From positions 434,001-498,000 of the forward strand of contig NZ_CP041146.1 in NCBI RefSeq assembly GCF_006494775.1: a stretch of 64,000 nt of DNA, read 5' to 3'. Shown here piece by piece: positions 48,044 through 55,416 of the stretch; the first letter of the stretch is position 1, and every line of letters begins with the position of its first letter. Both the position numbers and the translations under genes were made by a program. Under the pieces are notes generated by a model. The model made no database searches. It worked only from the letters and a program-made list of their open reading frames with translations, and was not told where the DNA came from. Source of the DNA: Nocardioides humi (lineage in GTDB: Bacteria; Actinomycetota; Actinomycetes; Propionibacteriales; Nocardioidaceae).

Positions 48044-48385
48044 TCACAGTGGCCGCGGCCAGGGCCACACCCGCCCGCGTACGACGCCGGGCACCTCCTC
48101 CTCCGGCACCGCTCCGCGGTGGCGCGAGTCCACGCCCACGTCCGGGTTGTCGCCGCGCAGCCACCAGCCGCTCCCCCGGCGCTCGGCGACCCGCTTGACC
48201 ACGAGGGTGCCGTCGGCGAAGCGGGCGACGACGACGCGACCGGGCCGGACCCGGGCGCCGTACACGACCAGGAGACGGTCGCCCGGCCGCAGCGTCGGCC
48301 GCATCGAATCCCCCCGGACCACGGCGAGGCCGATCCGACGCGACGGACCGCCGCGACCCCGACCTGCCGTTGCCGCCCGCGCCAT
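48044..48385 (-). CDS. sodX: Nickel superoxide dismutase maturation protease
   Basis: S26-type signal-peptidase-like protease expected to remove the propeptide of nickel SOD so that its N-terminal His can bind nickel. It has 113 residues. The catalytic Ser is S27 in VVRGDSMRPTLRPGDRLLVV and the Lys is K64 in DGTLVVKRVAER; GDNPDVGVDSR follows. The ATG at 48385 fits the family length. It is divergent from sodN with 58 nt between starts, the usual arrangement in actinobacteria. Confidence 0.9.
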   Translation of the reverse strand: MARAATAGRGRGGPSRRIGLAVVRGDSMRPTLRPGDRLLVVYGARVRPGRVVVARFADGTLVVKRVAERRGSGWWLRGDNPDVGVDSRHRGAVPEEEVPGVVRGRVWPWPRPL

Positions 48386-48443
48386 GGCGAGTAGTGTCGC
48401 AGGCAGCACGTTCCCACCCGCCTGAACTCCAGAGAGGACCGAC

Positions 48444-48869
48444 ATGTTCTCCCGTCTCACCACGACCCTCAGCAGGGCCTTCGTCGCCCCGACCGTCGAG
48501 GTCTCCGCTCACTGCGACCTGCCCTGCGGCGTCTACGACCCCGCGCAGGCACGGATCGAGGCCGAGTCGATCAAGGCCGTCATCGCCAAGGCGCTCGACA
48601 GCGACGACCCGGACTTCCGCACCCGCGCCATCCTGATCAAGGAGCAGCGCTCGGAGCTGGTCAAGCACCACCTGTGGGTGCTGTGGACCGACTACTTCAA
48701 GCCGCCGCACTTCGAGGCGTACCCGCAGCTGCACACCCTGGTCAACGAGGCCACCAAGCTGGCGGGCGCCGCCGGCACCAAGGGCACCCTCGACGCCGCC
48801 AAGGCCGACGAGCTGCTGGCGAAGATCGACGAGATCGCGGAGATCTTCTGGGCCACGAAGAAGGCATGA
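48444..48869 (+). CDS. sodN: Nickel superoxide dismutase
   Basis: Converts superoxide to oxygen and hydrogen peroxide with a nickel centre. It has 141 residues. After a propeptide of 22 residues (MFSRLTTTLSRAFVAPTVEV then SA) comes the nickel hook HCDLPCGVYDP, with ligands H23, C24 and C28, and Y31. After cleavage the mature protein is a four-helix bundle of about 119 residues. The ATG has GAGAGG 6-7 nt upstream. A strong terminator follows at 48914-48950. In other actinobacteria nickel availability controls this gene through Nur; I could not identify a Nur site. Confidence 0.97.
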   Translation: MFSRLTTTLSRAFVAPTVEVSAHCDLPCGVYDPAQARIEAESIKAVIAKALDSDDPDFRTRAILIKEQRSELVKHHLWVLWTDYFKPPHFEAYPQLHTLVNEATKLAGAAGTKGTLDAAKADELLAKIDEIAEIFWATKKA

Positions 48870-48913
48870 TCCGTTCGGACTAGCTCCGATGGGCCATCGT
48901 GCCCGGGTCACCC

Positions 48914-48950
48914 GGACCGCACGTCCATTTCGGACGTGCGGTCCGTGTTT
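48914..48950 (+). terminator. Rho-independent terminator of sodN
   Basis: A 13-bp perfect stem GGACCGCACGTCC (48914-48926) / GGACGTGCGGTCC (48932-48944) with loop ATTTC, followed by GTGTTTT. Confidence 0.9.
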
Positions 48951-49083
48951 TCGAGCACTCCTCCGCGACGTCCTGGCTTAACGTGACGCACGAACCGGGC
49001 ACGGGCCCGGGACCACACCGGGACCTCGCGCGGAGGGAGACCTGCGCGGGCGACCGGTCCGAACCGGAGGGAGACATCCCGCG

Positions 49084-49890
49084 ATGCATCGCGCCCTTTT
49101 CAAGATCCTCGTCGGCCTGGCGGTGGCGCTCGGCCTGACGCTCACGTCGGCGCCGGTCGCCTCGGCCGCGCCGGTGGCCCAGCAGGCCGCCGCCCCCGCC
49201 TGTACCGCCGAGGGCCAGGCCCTCGTCAAGGCGACCAACAACTACAACTCGGCGAACAGCTACGTCGCCGCCGCGGACGCCAAGGTCAAGAAGCTCAAGA
49301 AGAAGCTCAAGAAGGCCAAGAAGCACCACAAGCCCGCGAAGAAGATCAAGAAGCTCAAGAAGAAGCTGAAGAAGGCCAAGAAGGCCAAGCGCGTCGGCGT
49401 CGCCTACCGCAACCAGGCCGCGGCGCAGTACGGGCCGGCGTACACCGCGTGGGCCGCGTGCAAGGGCTCGCCCGGCGCCGTCGCGCCGAGCACCCCCGGC
49501 CTGCCGATCCAGGCGCTGTGCGACGCCGTCCCGGACCTGCAGCCCCTCTGCGACGCGCTGGCCGGCCTGCCCGGACTGGGCGACCCGTTCGCGACCTTCG
49601 ACCAGCTCTGCGCCCAGTTCCCGCAGGCCCAGCCGCTCTGTGACGCGTTCAAGGCCGGCCTGAGCGACCCGCAGGGCCTCATCGACGTGCTCAAGACGAC
49701 CCTGACCAGCCTGGGTCTCGGCGACGTCGTCAGCACCCTCGCCCCGGTGCTCGACACGCTGCAGAGCGTGCTCGACCAGCTGATCAGCGGCATCGGCGGG
49801 GGCGGCGGCCTGCCGAGCCTGCCGGGCCTCCCGGGCGGCGGCGGTGGCAACCCGCTGTGCTCGGTCCTGCCGCTGCCGGTCATCTGCTGA
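49084..49890 (+). CDS. Secreted lysine-rich coiled-coil protein 1
   Basis: A 268-residue exported protein. The signal peptide (about 1-29) ends PVASAAPVA. A strongly basic segment (about 68-105) of Lys-Leu-Lys-Lys repeats such as KVKKLKKKLKKAKK is predicted as a coiled coil. Then comes a region with spaced Cys (ALCDAV, PLCDAL, QLCAQF, PLCDAF) and Leu/Gly-rich segments, ending in a Gly/Pro stretch and PVIC. No family recognised. A paralogue follows at 50076. The ATG at 49084 follows a GGAGGGAGAC-like Shine-Dalgarno site. It may bind anionic cell-wall polymers, which is speculation from charge. Confidence 0.7.
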   Translation: MHRALFKILVGLAVALGLTLTSAPVASAAPVAQQAAAPACTAEGQALVKATNNYNSANSYVAAADAKVKKLKKKLKKAKKHHKPAKKIKKLKKKLKKAKKAKRVGVAYRNQAAAQYGPAYTAWAACKGSPGAVAPSTPGLPIQALCDAVPDLQPLCDALAGLPGLGDPFATFDQLCAQFPQAQPLCDAFKAGLSDPQGLIDVLKTTLTSLGLGDVVSTLAPVLDTLQSVLDQLISGIGGGGGLPSLPGLPGGGGGNPLCSVLPLPVIC

Positions 49891-49919
49891 CCGACGACAG
49901 GCGGGGCGTCGCACGCCCT

Positions 49920-49955
49920 GACGAGGGCCCGGGACGAACGTCCCGGGCCCTCGTC
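49920..49955 (+). terminator. Strong hairpin after lysine-rich protein 1
   Basis: A 16-bp perfect stem GACGAGGGCCCGGGAC (49920-49935) with complement at 49940-49955 and loop GAAC. There is no T-run, but its position 30 nt after the stop and its stability suggest termination. Confidence 0.75.
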
Positions 49956-50075
49956 CCATGGAAGGGGCACCAAATGCCCTAGGATGCCGCCGACCGGGCG
50001 GCCCATGCGTCCGGCACCATGACCGGTCGTCGCCATGGGGGTAGCGACACTCGGCACATCTGAGGGAGAAACCCG

Positions 50076-50648
50076 ATGAATCATGCTCCGATCAAGTTCA
50101 TCCTCGGCATCGCGGTCGCGCTCGGCCTGACGCTGACCGCCGCGCCGGTGGCCTCGGCCACCCCGGTGGCAGCCACGACCCAGCGGGCAGCGGTCGACTG
50201 CACCATCCAGGCCAAGGCCGTCGACGTCGCGACCACGACCCGCTCCGCGGCTCGGATCAAGATCCAGAAGCTCAAGGCCAAGATCATCAAGCTGCAGAAG
50301 AAGATCAAGAAGGCCAAGAAGGCGCACGCCCCCAAGCGGGTCGCGAAGCTGCAGAAGAAGCTCAACAAGACCAAGAAGAACCTCCGCAAGACCAAGGTGC
50401 TGCGGGCGAACGCCGCGAAGGCCGTCAGCGGCACGAAGGTCCTGCTGGCCGCCTGCGAGGCCGGCAACGCCGTCCCGCTGCCGGGTGGGACGCCGGACAA
50501 GGACAACCTGCTCGACTACGTCGGCGACCTCCTCGACAGCCTCGGCCTCGGGTTCCTGCTCGACTCGCTCGGGCTCGGCGCCGTGCTCGACCTGCTCGAC
50601 CAGGCCGGGCTGCTCGACCTGCTGGGTCTCGGCGACCTTCGCAACTGA
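50076..50648 (+). CDS. Secreted lysine-rich coiled-coil protein 2
   Basis: A 190-residue exported paralogue of the preceding gene. The signal peptides are almost alike (ALGLTLTAAPVASA here, ALGLTLTSAPVASA there). A basic coiled coil (about 60-115) alternates Lys/Leu/Ile in KLKAKIIKLQKKIKKAKKAH and KLQKKLNKTKKNLRKTK. The C-terminus repeats DSLGLGFLLDSLGLGAVLDL with small variations. The two Cys (DCTIQ and AACEAG) flank the coiled coil and could clamp it. No family recognised. The ATG at 50076 follows GAGGGAGAAA. Confidence 0.7.
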   Translation: MNHAPIKFILGIAVALGLTLTAAPVASATPVAATTQRAAVDCTIQAKAVDVATTTRSAARIKIQKLKAKIIKLQKKIKKAKKAHAPKRVAKLQKKLNKTKKNLRKTKVLRANAAKAVSGTKVLLAACEAGNAVPLPGGTPDKDNLLDYVGDLLDSLGLGFLLDSLGLGAVLDLLDQAGLLDLLGLGDLRN

Positions 50649-50662
50649 CGCGACCCGTCCGT

Positions 50663-50696
50663 CCAACGGCCGTGCCCTCGGGGGCACGGCCGTTGG
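50663..50696 (+). terminator. Terminator hairpin after lysine-rich protein 2
   Basis: A 15-bp perfect stem CCAACGGCCGTGCCC (50663-50677) with complement at 50682-50696 and loop TCGG. Confidence 0.75.
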
Positions 50697-50743
50697 CGTA
50701 GGGTCGTCCCACTGAACTCCCACGTCTACCCGGAGGATGCGGC

Positions 50744-51166
50744 ATGTCCGAGACGAGCAGCCCTGCTGTCGGGGGTACGACGGCCGCCGGCCGGCCGGAC
50801 GAGGTCGAGCTGCGCCTGCCCGCCGACGGCGCCTACGCCTCGGTCCTGCGCACGCTGACGGCCGGCCTCGCCGCGCGCCTCGACTTCACCATGGACGACA
50901 TCGAGGACCTGCGGATCGCGGTCTCCGAGGCGGCGGCGATGGTGCTCGACGAGGCCGACCCCGGCGCGGTCCTGGCCTGCCGGTTCCAGCTCGGCGACGA
51001 CGAGCTCGCGCTGACCATCGCCGCCGACGCGCAGGCACCGACCGCGCCCGACTACGAGAGCTTCGGCTGGCAGGTCCTCGCCACGCTCGCCGAGGAGGCG
51101 GCGATCGACGCCGTCGCCGGTCGCTACTCCGTGCGCCTCCTCGTTCGGTCCTCGCTCGCATCATGA
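50744..51166 (+). CDS. RsbW-like anti-sigma factor with degenerate ATP site
   Basis: A 140-residue protein of the GHKL (HATPase) fold, upstream of and overlapping a SigF gene, so it is presumably its anti-sigma factor. The helix LRIAVSEAAAMVLDEADPGA is where RsbW/SpoIIAB have the N box with an Asn needed for Mg-ATP; here that Asn is missing, and the later G1 box (DxGxG) is also not recognisable. It may bind sigma without kinase activity. The ATG at 50744 has GGAGGA 6 nt upstream. It overlaps the sigma gene as ATGA. Confidence 0.8.
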   Translation: MSETSSPAVGGTTAAGRPDEVELRLPADGAYASVLRTLTAGLAARLDFTMDDIEDLRIAVSEAAAMVLDEADPGAVLACRFQLGDDELALTIAADAQAPTAPDYESFGWQVLATLAEEAAIDAVAGRYSVRLLVRSSLAS

Positions 51167-51980
51167 CCACCGACCAGTCTCGGGGCGGCACCGGGGGTGG
51201 GCCGCCGACGAACATCGAGCAGACCCGCCGCCGCAGCGCCGAGCTCTTCTCCGTCCTGCGCGACGAGCTCGCCTCCCAGGCCGAGCGCGACGGCGCCCGC
51301 GACTCCCTCGTCCACCTGCACCTCCCGCTCGTCGAGCACTGCGCACGCCGGTTCCGCAACCGCGGCGAGCCCTACGAGGACCTGGTCCAGGTCGGCACGA
51401 TCGGGCTGATCAAGTCCGTCGACCGGTTCGACACCGAGCGCGGCGTCGAGTTCTCGACGTACGCCACGCCGACGATCATCGGCGAGATCAAGCGCTACTT
51501 CCGGGACAAGGGCTGGGCGATCCGGGTGCCGCGGCGGCTCCAGGAGCTGCGCATGCAGATCAGCGCGAGCACCGCCGAGCTGACCCAGTCGCTGGGCCGC
51601 TCCCCCACCCCCGCGAGCTCGCCGAGGCGATCGGGTGCTCCGTCGAGGAGATCGTCGAGGGCCTGGAGTCGAGCAACGCCTACTCCACCCTCTCCCTGGA
51701 CGCCACCGACGACGACTCCGACGGCGGCGCCGGCCAGAGCATGCTCGACGCGATGGGCGTGGACGACGAGGCGCTCGAGCACGTCGAGATCCGCGAGTCG
51801 GTGAAGCCGCTGCTGGAGAACCTGCCGCCACGGGAGAAGAAGATCCTGCTGCTGCGGTTCTTCAAGAACATGACGCAGTCGCAGATCGCCGAGGAGATCG
51901 GCGTCTCCCAGATGCACGTCTCCCGGCTGCTGAGCCGCACCCTGGCCCAGCTGCGCGAGTCGCTCGAGGCGGAGGCCTAG
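51163..51980 (+). CDS. sigF: RNA polymerase sigma factor SigF/SigB family (frameshifted)
   Basis: Stress-response sigma-70 factor of the B/F/G group. Region 2 (LVHLHLPLVEHCARRFRNRG, then EDLVQVGTIGLIKSVDRFD and EFSTYATPTIIGEIKRYFRD) reads from the ATG at 51163. After RSPTP the frame is lost: region 3 (RELAEAIGCSVEEIVEGLES) and region 4 (LPPREKKILLLRFFKNMTQS and IAEEIGVSQMHVSRLLSRT) continue in another frame to 51980. One C added to the run at 51608-51612 gives a single protein of about 272 residues. Its partner anti-sigma gene overlaps at the start. Confidence 0.9.
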
Positions 51981-52417
51981 TCTCCCGCGTCCTCCGCGTC
52001 CTCCGCGTCCTCCGCGTCGTCCGCGTCCTCCGGACGGTCCTCGAGAGCGGCGATCGTGTCCGGTTGCACGACGGCCGCCACCACGACCAGGGCGACCGCG
52101 GCGAGCCCGACCGCGGCCAGCACGTGCTCGCGCAGGTTCCAGGCCAGGCCGAGCACGATCAGCTGGGTGATCAGCACCGGACCCCGCGCCCACCCGTGCC
52201 GGCGCCACAGGGCGAGGGCGGCACCGATCAGGAGGGCGCCGTACGCCGCGAAGAAGACGGCCGTGGACAGGCCGAACCCCAACCGGCTGGACGAGACGCT
52301 GGCCAGCTCCAGCACCGCGAGGATGAGGAGCACCAGCCCCTGGACGGCGGCCAGCGAGGCGGCCACGGTCAGCGGCGGCGGGTTGGTCGCCTGGGGGTCG
52401 CTCGGCCGGTCGGTCAC
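51977..52417 (-). CDS. Small membrane protein with acidic repeat tail
   Basis: A 146-residue protein with four predicted membrane helices (about 19-40, 52-73, 85-100, 102-122) and an acidic tail made of EDA repeats. The tail is encoded by 9-bp tandem units (GTCCTCCGC on the plus strand). The start is GTG at 52417, with TAGGGT 7 nt upstream and no Shine-Dalgarno site, so it is probably leaderless. It converges on and overlaps the stop of the sigma gene by 4 nt. No family recognised. Confidence 0.7.
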   Translation of the reverse strand: MTDRPSDPQATNPPPLTVAASLAAVQGLVLLILAVLELASVSSSRLGFGLSTAVFFAAYGALLIGAALALWRRHGWARGPVLITQLIVLGLAWNLREHVLAAVGLAAVALVVVAAVVQPDTIAALEDRPEDADDAEDAEDAEDAGD

Positions 52418-52547
52418 GGCCCACACCCTAGGTGTACCCGGGGGCCGGTCCCCCGGAGGTGGGTGTCCAGCATGCGGTTGTGACCCAACAGACCACGCGA
52501 ATTGCTTGATTCGTGAACGAATCCTTGGAAACCTTGCCGGAGCGATC

Positions 52548-52561
52548 GTGAAACCGTTCAC
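52548..52561. promoter_or_regulatory. Short dyad upstream of whiB
   Basis: GTGAA (52548-52552) and TTCAC (52557-52561) with a 4-nt spacer, about 65 nt before the whiB ATG. A second dyad, GATTCG/CGAATC, is near 52509-52524. Either could be an operator; the form differs from the CRP site known for mycobacterial whiB1. Confidence 0.4.
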
Positions 52562-52626
52562 TTTTGCGGCTTCACGCGTGCCCGAACGAGGGCACCTCCC
52601 AGTGAAAGAAGAGGGCATTCCCACCC

Positions 52627-52881
52627 ATGGATTGGCGACACCGTTCCGCATGCCTCGACGAGGATCCGGAGCTGTTCTTCCCGATCGGCAACACCGGCCC
52701 GGCGATCCTCCAGATCGAGGAGGCCAAGGCGGTGTGCCGACGCTGCGACGTGCGCGAGCAGTGCCTCGCGTGGGCGCTCGAGGCGGGGCAGGACCACGGT
52801 GTGTGGGGTGGCCTGAGCGAGGACGAGCGCCGCGCGCTCAAGCGCCGCAACGCCCGCGCCCGGGTCCGCACCCCCGTCTGA
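52627..52881 (+). CDS. whiB1: WhiB family redox-sensing transcriptional regulator (WhiB1-like)
   Basis: Actinobacterial iron-sulfur protein of 84 residues. Four Cys bind a [4Fe-4S] cluster: C9, C37, C40 and C46 (CRRCDVREQC). GVWGGL at 58-63 is the conserved turn and a basic tail (ALKRRNARARVRT) would contact DNA. The length and neighbour (a PdtaS-type kinase converging from the right) match the whiB1 locus of mycobacteria. WhiB1 there binds the primary sigma factor and responds to NO; this is inferred here. Confidence 0.93.
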   Translation: MDWRHRSACLDEDPELFFPIGNTGPAILQIEEAKAVCRRCDVREQCLAWALEAGQDHGVWGGLSEDERRALKRRNARARVRTPV

Positions 52882-52917
52882 GCCGACGCCGGGAGCACGC
52901 CGCCTGCGCCGTGGCGA

Positions 52918-54402
52918 TCACTCGACCGGGATGCTGATCCCGGCGCGGGTGCCGCCGTCGGGGGCGTGACCGAGCGTCAGGTGTCCGCCGAGCTCGGACT
53001 CGACGAGGGTGCGCACGATCGACAGGCCGAGGCTGGTGGCGGCGTCGAGGTCGAAGCCCTCGGGCAGCCCACGGCCGTCGTCCTCGACGGCGACCTCGAG
53101 CACGGCACCGCGCCGCTCGGCGCGGACCACGATCTGACCGGAGCCGCCGGCGTCGTACCCGTGCTCGGCGGCGTTCTGCATCAGCTCCATCACGACCATC
53201 GCCAGCGGGGTCGCGACCTCGGAGGCGAGGACGCCGAAGCTGCCCTCGCGGCGGACGCCGACCTGGGCCGTCGTGGAGCCGACGTCGGTGACCAGGCGGG
53301 CCAGCCGGTCGGCGATGTCGTCGAAGGCGACGGTCTCCTCGACCGCCTGGCTGAGGGTCTCGTGGACGATCGCGATCGAGCCGACCCGGCGGACGGCCTC
53401 CTCGAGGGCGGACGCGGCCTCGGGCGCGTCGATCCGGCGGGCCTGGAGGCGCAGCAGGGCGGCGACCGTCTGCAGGTTGTTCTTCACCCGGTGGTGGATC
53501 TCGCGGATGGTGGCGTCCTTGGTGACCAGCTCCCGGTCGCGGCGGCGCAGATCGGTGACGTCGCGGAGCAGGATGATCGCGCCGATGTGCTCGCCCTTGG
53601 GGCGCAGCGGGATGGCGCGCACGATGAGGGCGGCGCCGTCGCCGGGGCCGCCGGAGGCGCCGAGCTCGGTGTCGCGGTGCGCCCGGCCGCCGAGCACCGC
53701 GCTGAGGGTCTCCTCGTCGGGCCGCTTCTTCGGCGGCACCAGCTCGCGGGTGAGATCGGTGAGCCGGTGGCCGGTGAGGTCGCCGGTCAGGCCGAGCTTG
53801 CGGTACGTCGAGAGCGCGTTGGGGCTGGCGTAGATCACCCGTCCCTCGGCGTCGACCCGCAGGAAGCCGTCGCCCACGCGCGGGGAGTCGGCGTGGTCGC
53901 TGCGCTGGGCGGTGGTCGGGAACAGCCCGGCGGCGATCATCTGGGAGAGGTCGGTGGCGGCCTGCAGGTAGTTGATCTCCAGCAGGCTGGGGGTGCGCAC
54001 GCCGAGCAGGTTGGTGTTGCGGCTGATCACCGCGATCACCCTCCCGTCCCGGCGCACCGGGATCGCCTCCACCCGGACCGGGACGTCGTCACGCCACTCG
54101 GGGTCGCCCTCCCGCGCGATCCGGCCGAGCTCGAAGGCCGCGTCCACCAGGACCCGGCGGCCGGCGGCCACGAAGGTGCCGACGATGTCGTCGACGTACG
54201 CCGTCGGGCCGGTCGTGGGCCGCATCTGGTCGCCGGCCCAGAAGCCGGCGCCGCCGCTGTCGGGCAGCCAGAGCACCAGGTCGGCGAAGGAGAGGTCCGC
54301 GATGACCTGCCAGTCCGCCTGGATCAGCTGGAGCCAGGCGATGTCGGCGTCGTCGAGCTCCGTGTGACGCCGGGCGATCGCGGACAGGGAGGGCACGGGC
54401 AC
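52918..54402 (-). CDS. pdtaS: Sensor histidine kinase PdtaS-like
   Basis: A soluble 494-residue histidine kinase. A GAF-like domain (about 5-150), a PAS domain (about 175-285, FLRVDAEGRVIYASPNALST) and a HisKA_2 dimerisation helix with the phosphoacceptor in IREIHHRVKNNLQTVAALLR (about 295-315) are followed by an HATPase domain. That domain has an N box VMELMQNAAEHGYD and a G box VEDDGRGLPEGF. In mycobacteria PdtaS phosphorylates the RNA-binding antiterminator PdtaR; that gene is not in this window. The start is GTG at 54402. Confidence 0.92.
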   Translation of the reverse strand: MPVPSLSAIARRHTELDDADIAWLQLIQADWQVIADLSFADLVLWLPDSGGAGFWAGDQMRPTTGPTAYVDDIVGTFVAAGRRVLVDAAFELGRIAREGDPEWRDDVPVRVEAIPVRRDGRVIAVISRNTNLLGVRTPSLLEINYLQAATDLSQMIAAGLFPTTAQRSDHADSPRVGDGFLRVDAEGRVIYASPNALSTYRKLGLTGDLTGHRLTDLTRELVPPKKRPDEETLSAVLGGRAHRDTELGASGGPGDGAALIVRAIPLRPKGEHIGAIILLRDVTDLRRRDRELVTKDATIREIHHRVKNNLQTVAALLRLQARRIDAPEAASALEEAVRRVGSIAIVHETLSQAVEETVAFDDIADRLARLVTDVGSTTAQVGVRREGSFGVLASEVATPLAMVVMELMQNAAEHGYDAGGSGQIVVRAERRGAVLEVAVEDDGRGLPEGFDLDAATSLGLSIVRTLVESELGGHLTLGHAPDGGTRAGISIPVE

Positions 54403-54527
54403 AACCTATCCGCCGCAGCCCGGGCCGGTCCGGCGGCCGAGCGTCCCGGCTCGGCGTCCCTTCAGGTCGTTTGGCAGGATAGGGGCCTGGGGGATGAAGG
54501 CTCGGCTGCTCCGGAGGGTGTGGGTTG

Positions 54528-55385
54528 ATGGTGTCGGTGGACTGGGCGCGCCTCCAGCAGGCCCTCCGCGACGGGGAACGGCACCCCCCTGCCGACCACC
54601 CGCTCGGTGACCTGACCGCCCAGCTGACGCAGATGCTCGGCGACCCGGACCCGCAGGTGCGCGACGGGATGGCGTACTCCTTCCTCGCCACCTGGATCGA
54701 GCACGGCGTGTACGACGACCTGCTGGCCGGGCTCGGCGACGGCATGTGCGCCGGGCTCAACGCCGGGATCGGCGAGCGCGACACCGACTCGGTGTTCCGG
54801 CGCAGCTTCTCGGTGCTGCTGCTCGCCGAGTGCATCCAGCGCGACACCCGGATCCGCCGGCTCCCCCCGAGCAAGGTGCTGCACTGGGGCGACCGGATCG
54901 CCGCGTGGTACGTCCGCGAGCGAGACCTGCGGGGGTTCGTGCCCGGGAAGGGCTGGGCGCACGCCGCGGCCCACGGCGCCGACGCGCTCGCCGCGCTGGC
55001 CGCCTCGCGCCACTTCGGGATGACCGAGCTGACCGTGCTGCTCGACGTGATCGCCGACCGCGTGCTCAACCCCGACACCCCGCCCCTGGTCCACGGCGAG
55101 CCGGACCGGATCGCGCACGCGGTGATGGAGGTGCTGCGCCGCGACCGGGTGCCGCTGAGCGTCCTGGAGCCGTGGGTGGTCCGCCTCGAGCGCGGCGCCC
55201 GGGCCAAGCCGCCCGCCGGCCGCGACCCCTACCGGGCCACCGGCAACGCCCAGGCCGTCCTCCGCGCGCTCTACCTCCAGCTCACCATCTCCCCCCGGCA
55301 CCCCCGGGTGCGGCCGGACCTGCTGCTCGCGCTGGTCGCCTCGCTGCGGCGGGTGCACCCCTACTTCCTCGACGACATCCGCTGA
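54528..55385 (+). CDS. DUF2785 family protein
   Basis: A 285-residue helical protein with no signal peptide or membrane helix. Repeated helix pairs such as DPQVRDGMAYSFLATWIEHG and GKGWAHAAAHGADALAALAA are typical of DUF2785, whose members look HEAT-like. Function unknown. The ATG at 54528 follows GGAGGG at 54512-54517; a TTG at 54525 is also possible with slightly better spacing. It runs away from the divergent pdtaS. Confidence 0.75.
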   Translation: MVSVDWARLQQALRDGERHPPADHPLGDLTAQLTQMLGDPDPQVRDGMAYSFLATWIEHGVYDDLLAGLGDGMCAGLNAGIGERDTDSVFRRSFSVLLLAECIQRDTRIRRLPPSKVLHWGDRIAAWYVRERDLRGFVPGKGWAHAAAHGADALAALAASRHFGMTELTVLLDVIADRVLNPDTPPLVHGEPDRIAHAVMEVLRRDRVPLSVLEPWVVRLERGARAKPPAGRDPYRATGNAQAVLRALYLQLTISPRHPRVRPDLLLALVASLRRVHPYFLDDIR

Positions 55386-55416
55386 CCTCCGCGGATCCGC
55401 TGGCTAGGGTGCCGGA

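Noticed and set aside
49300..49410. Histone-like or HupB-type DNA-binding protein because of the Lys-rich repeats
   Set aside because: A clear signal peptide precedes the repeats and there is no HU domain, so a cytosolic nucleoid role is unlikely.
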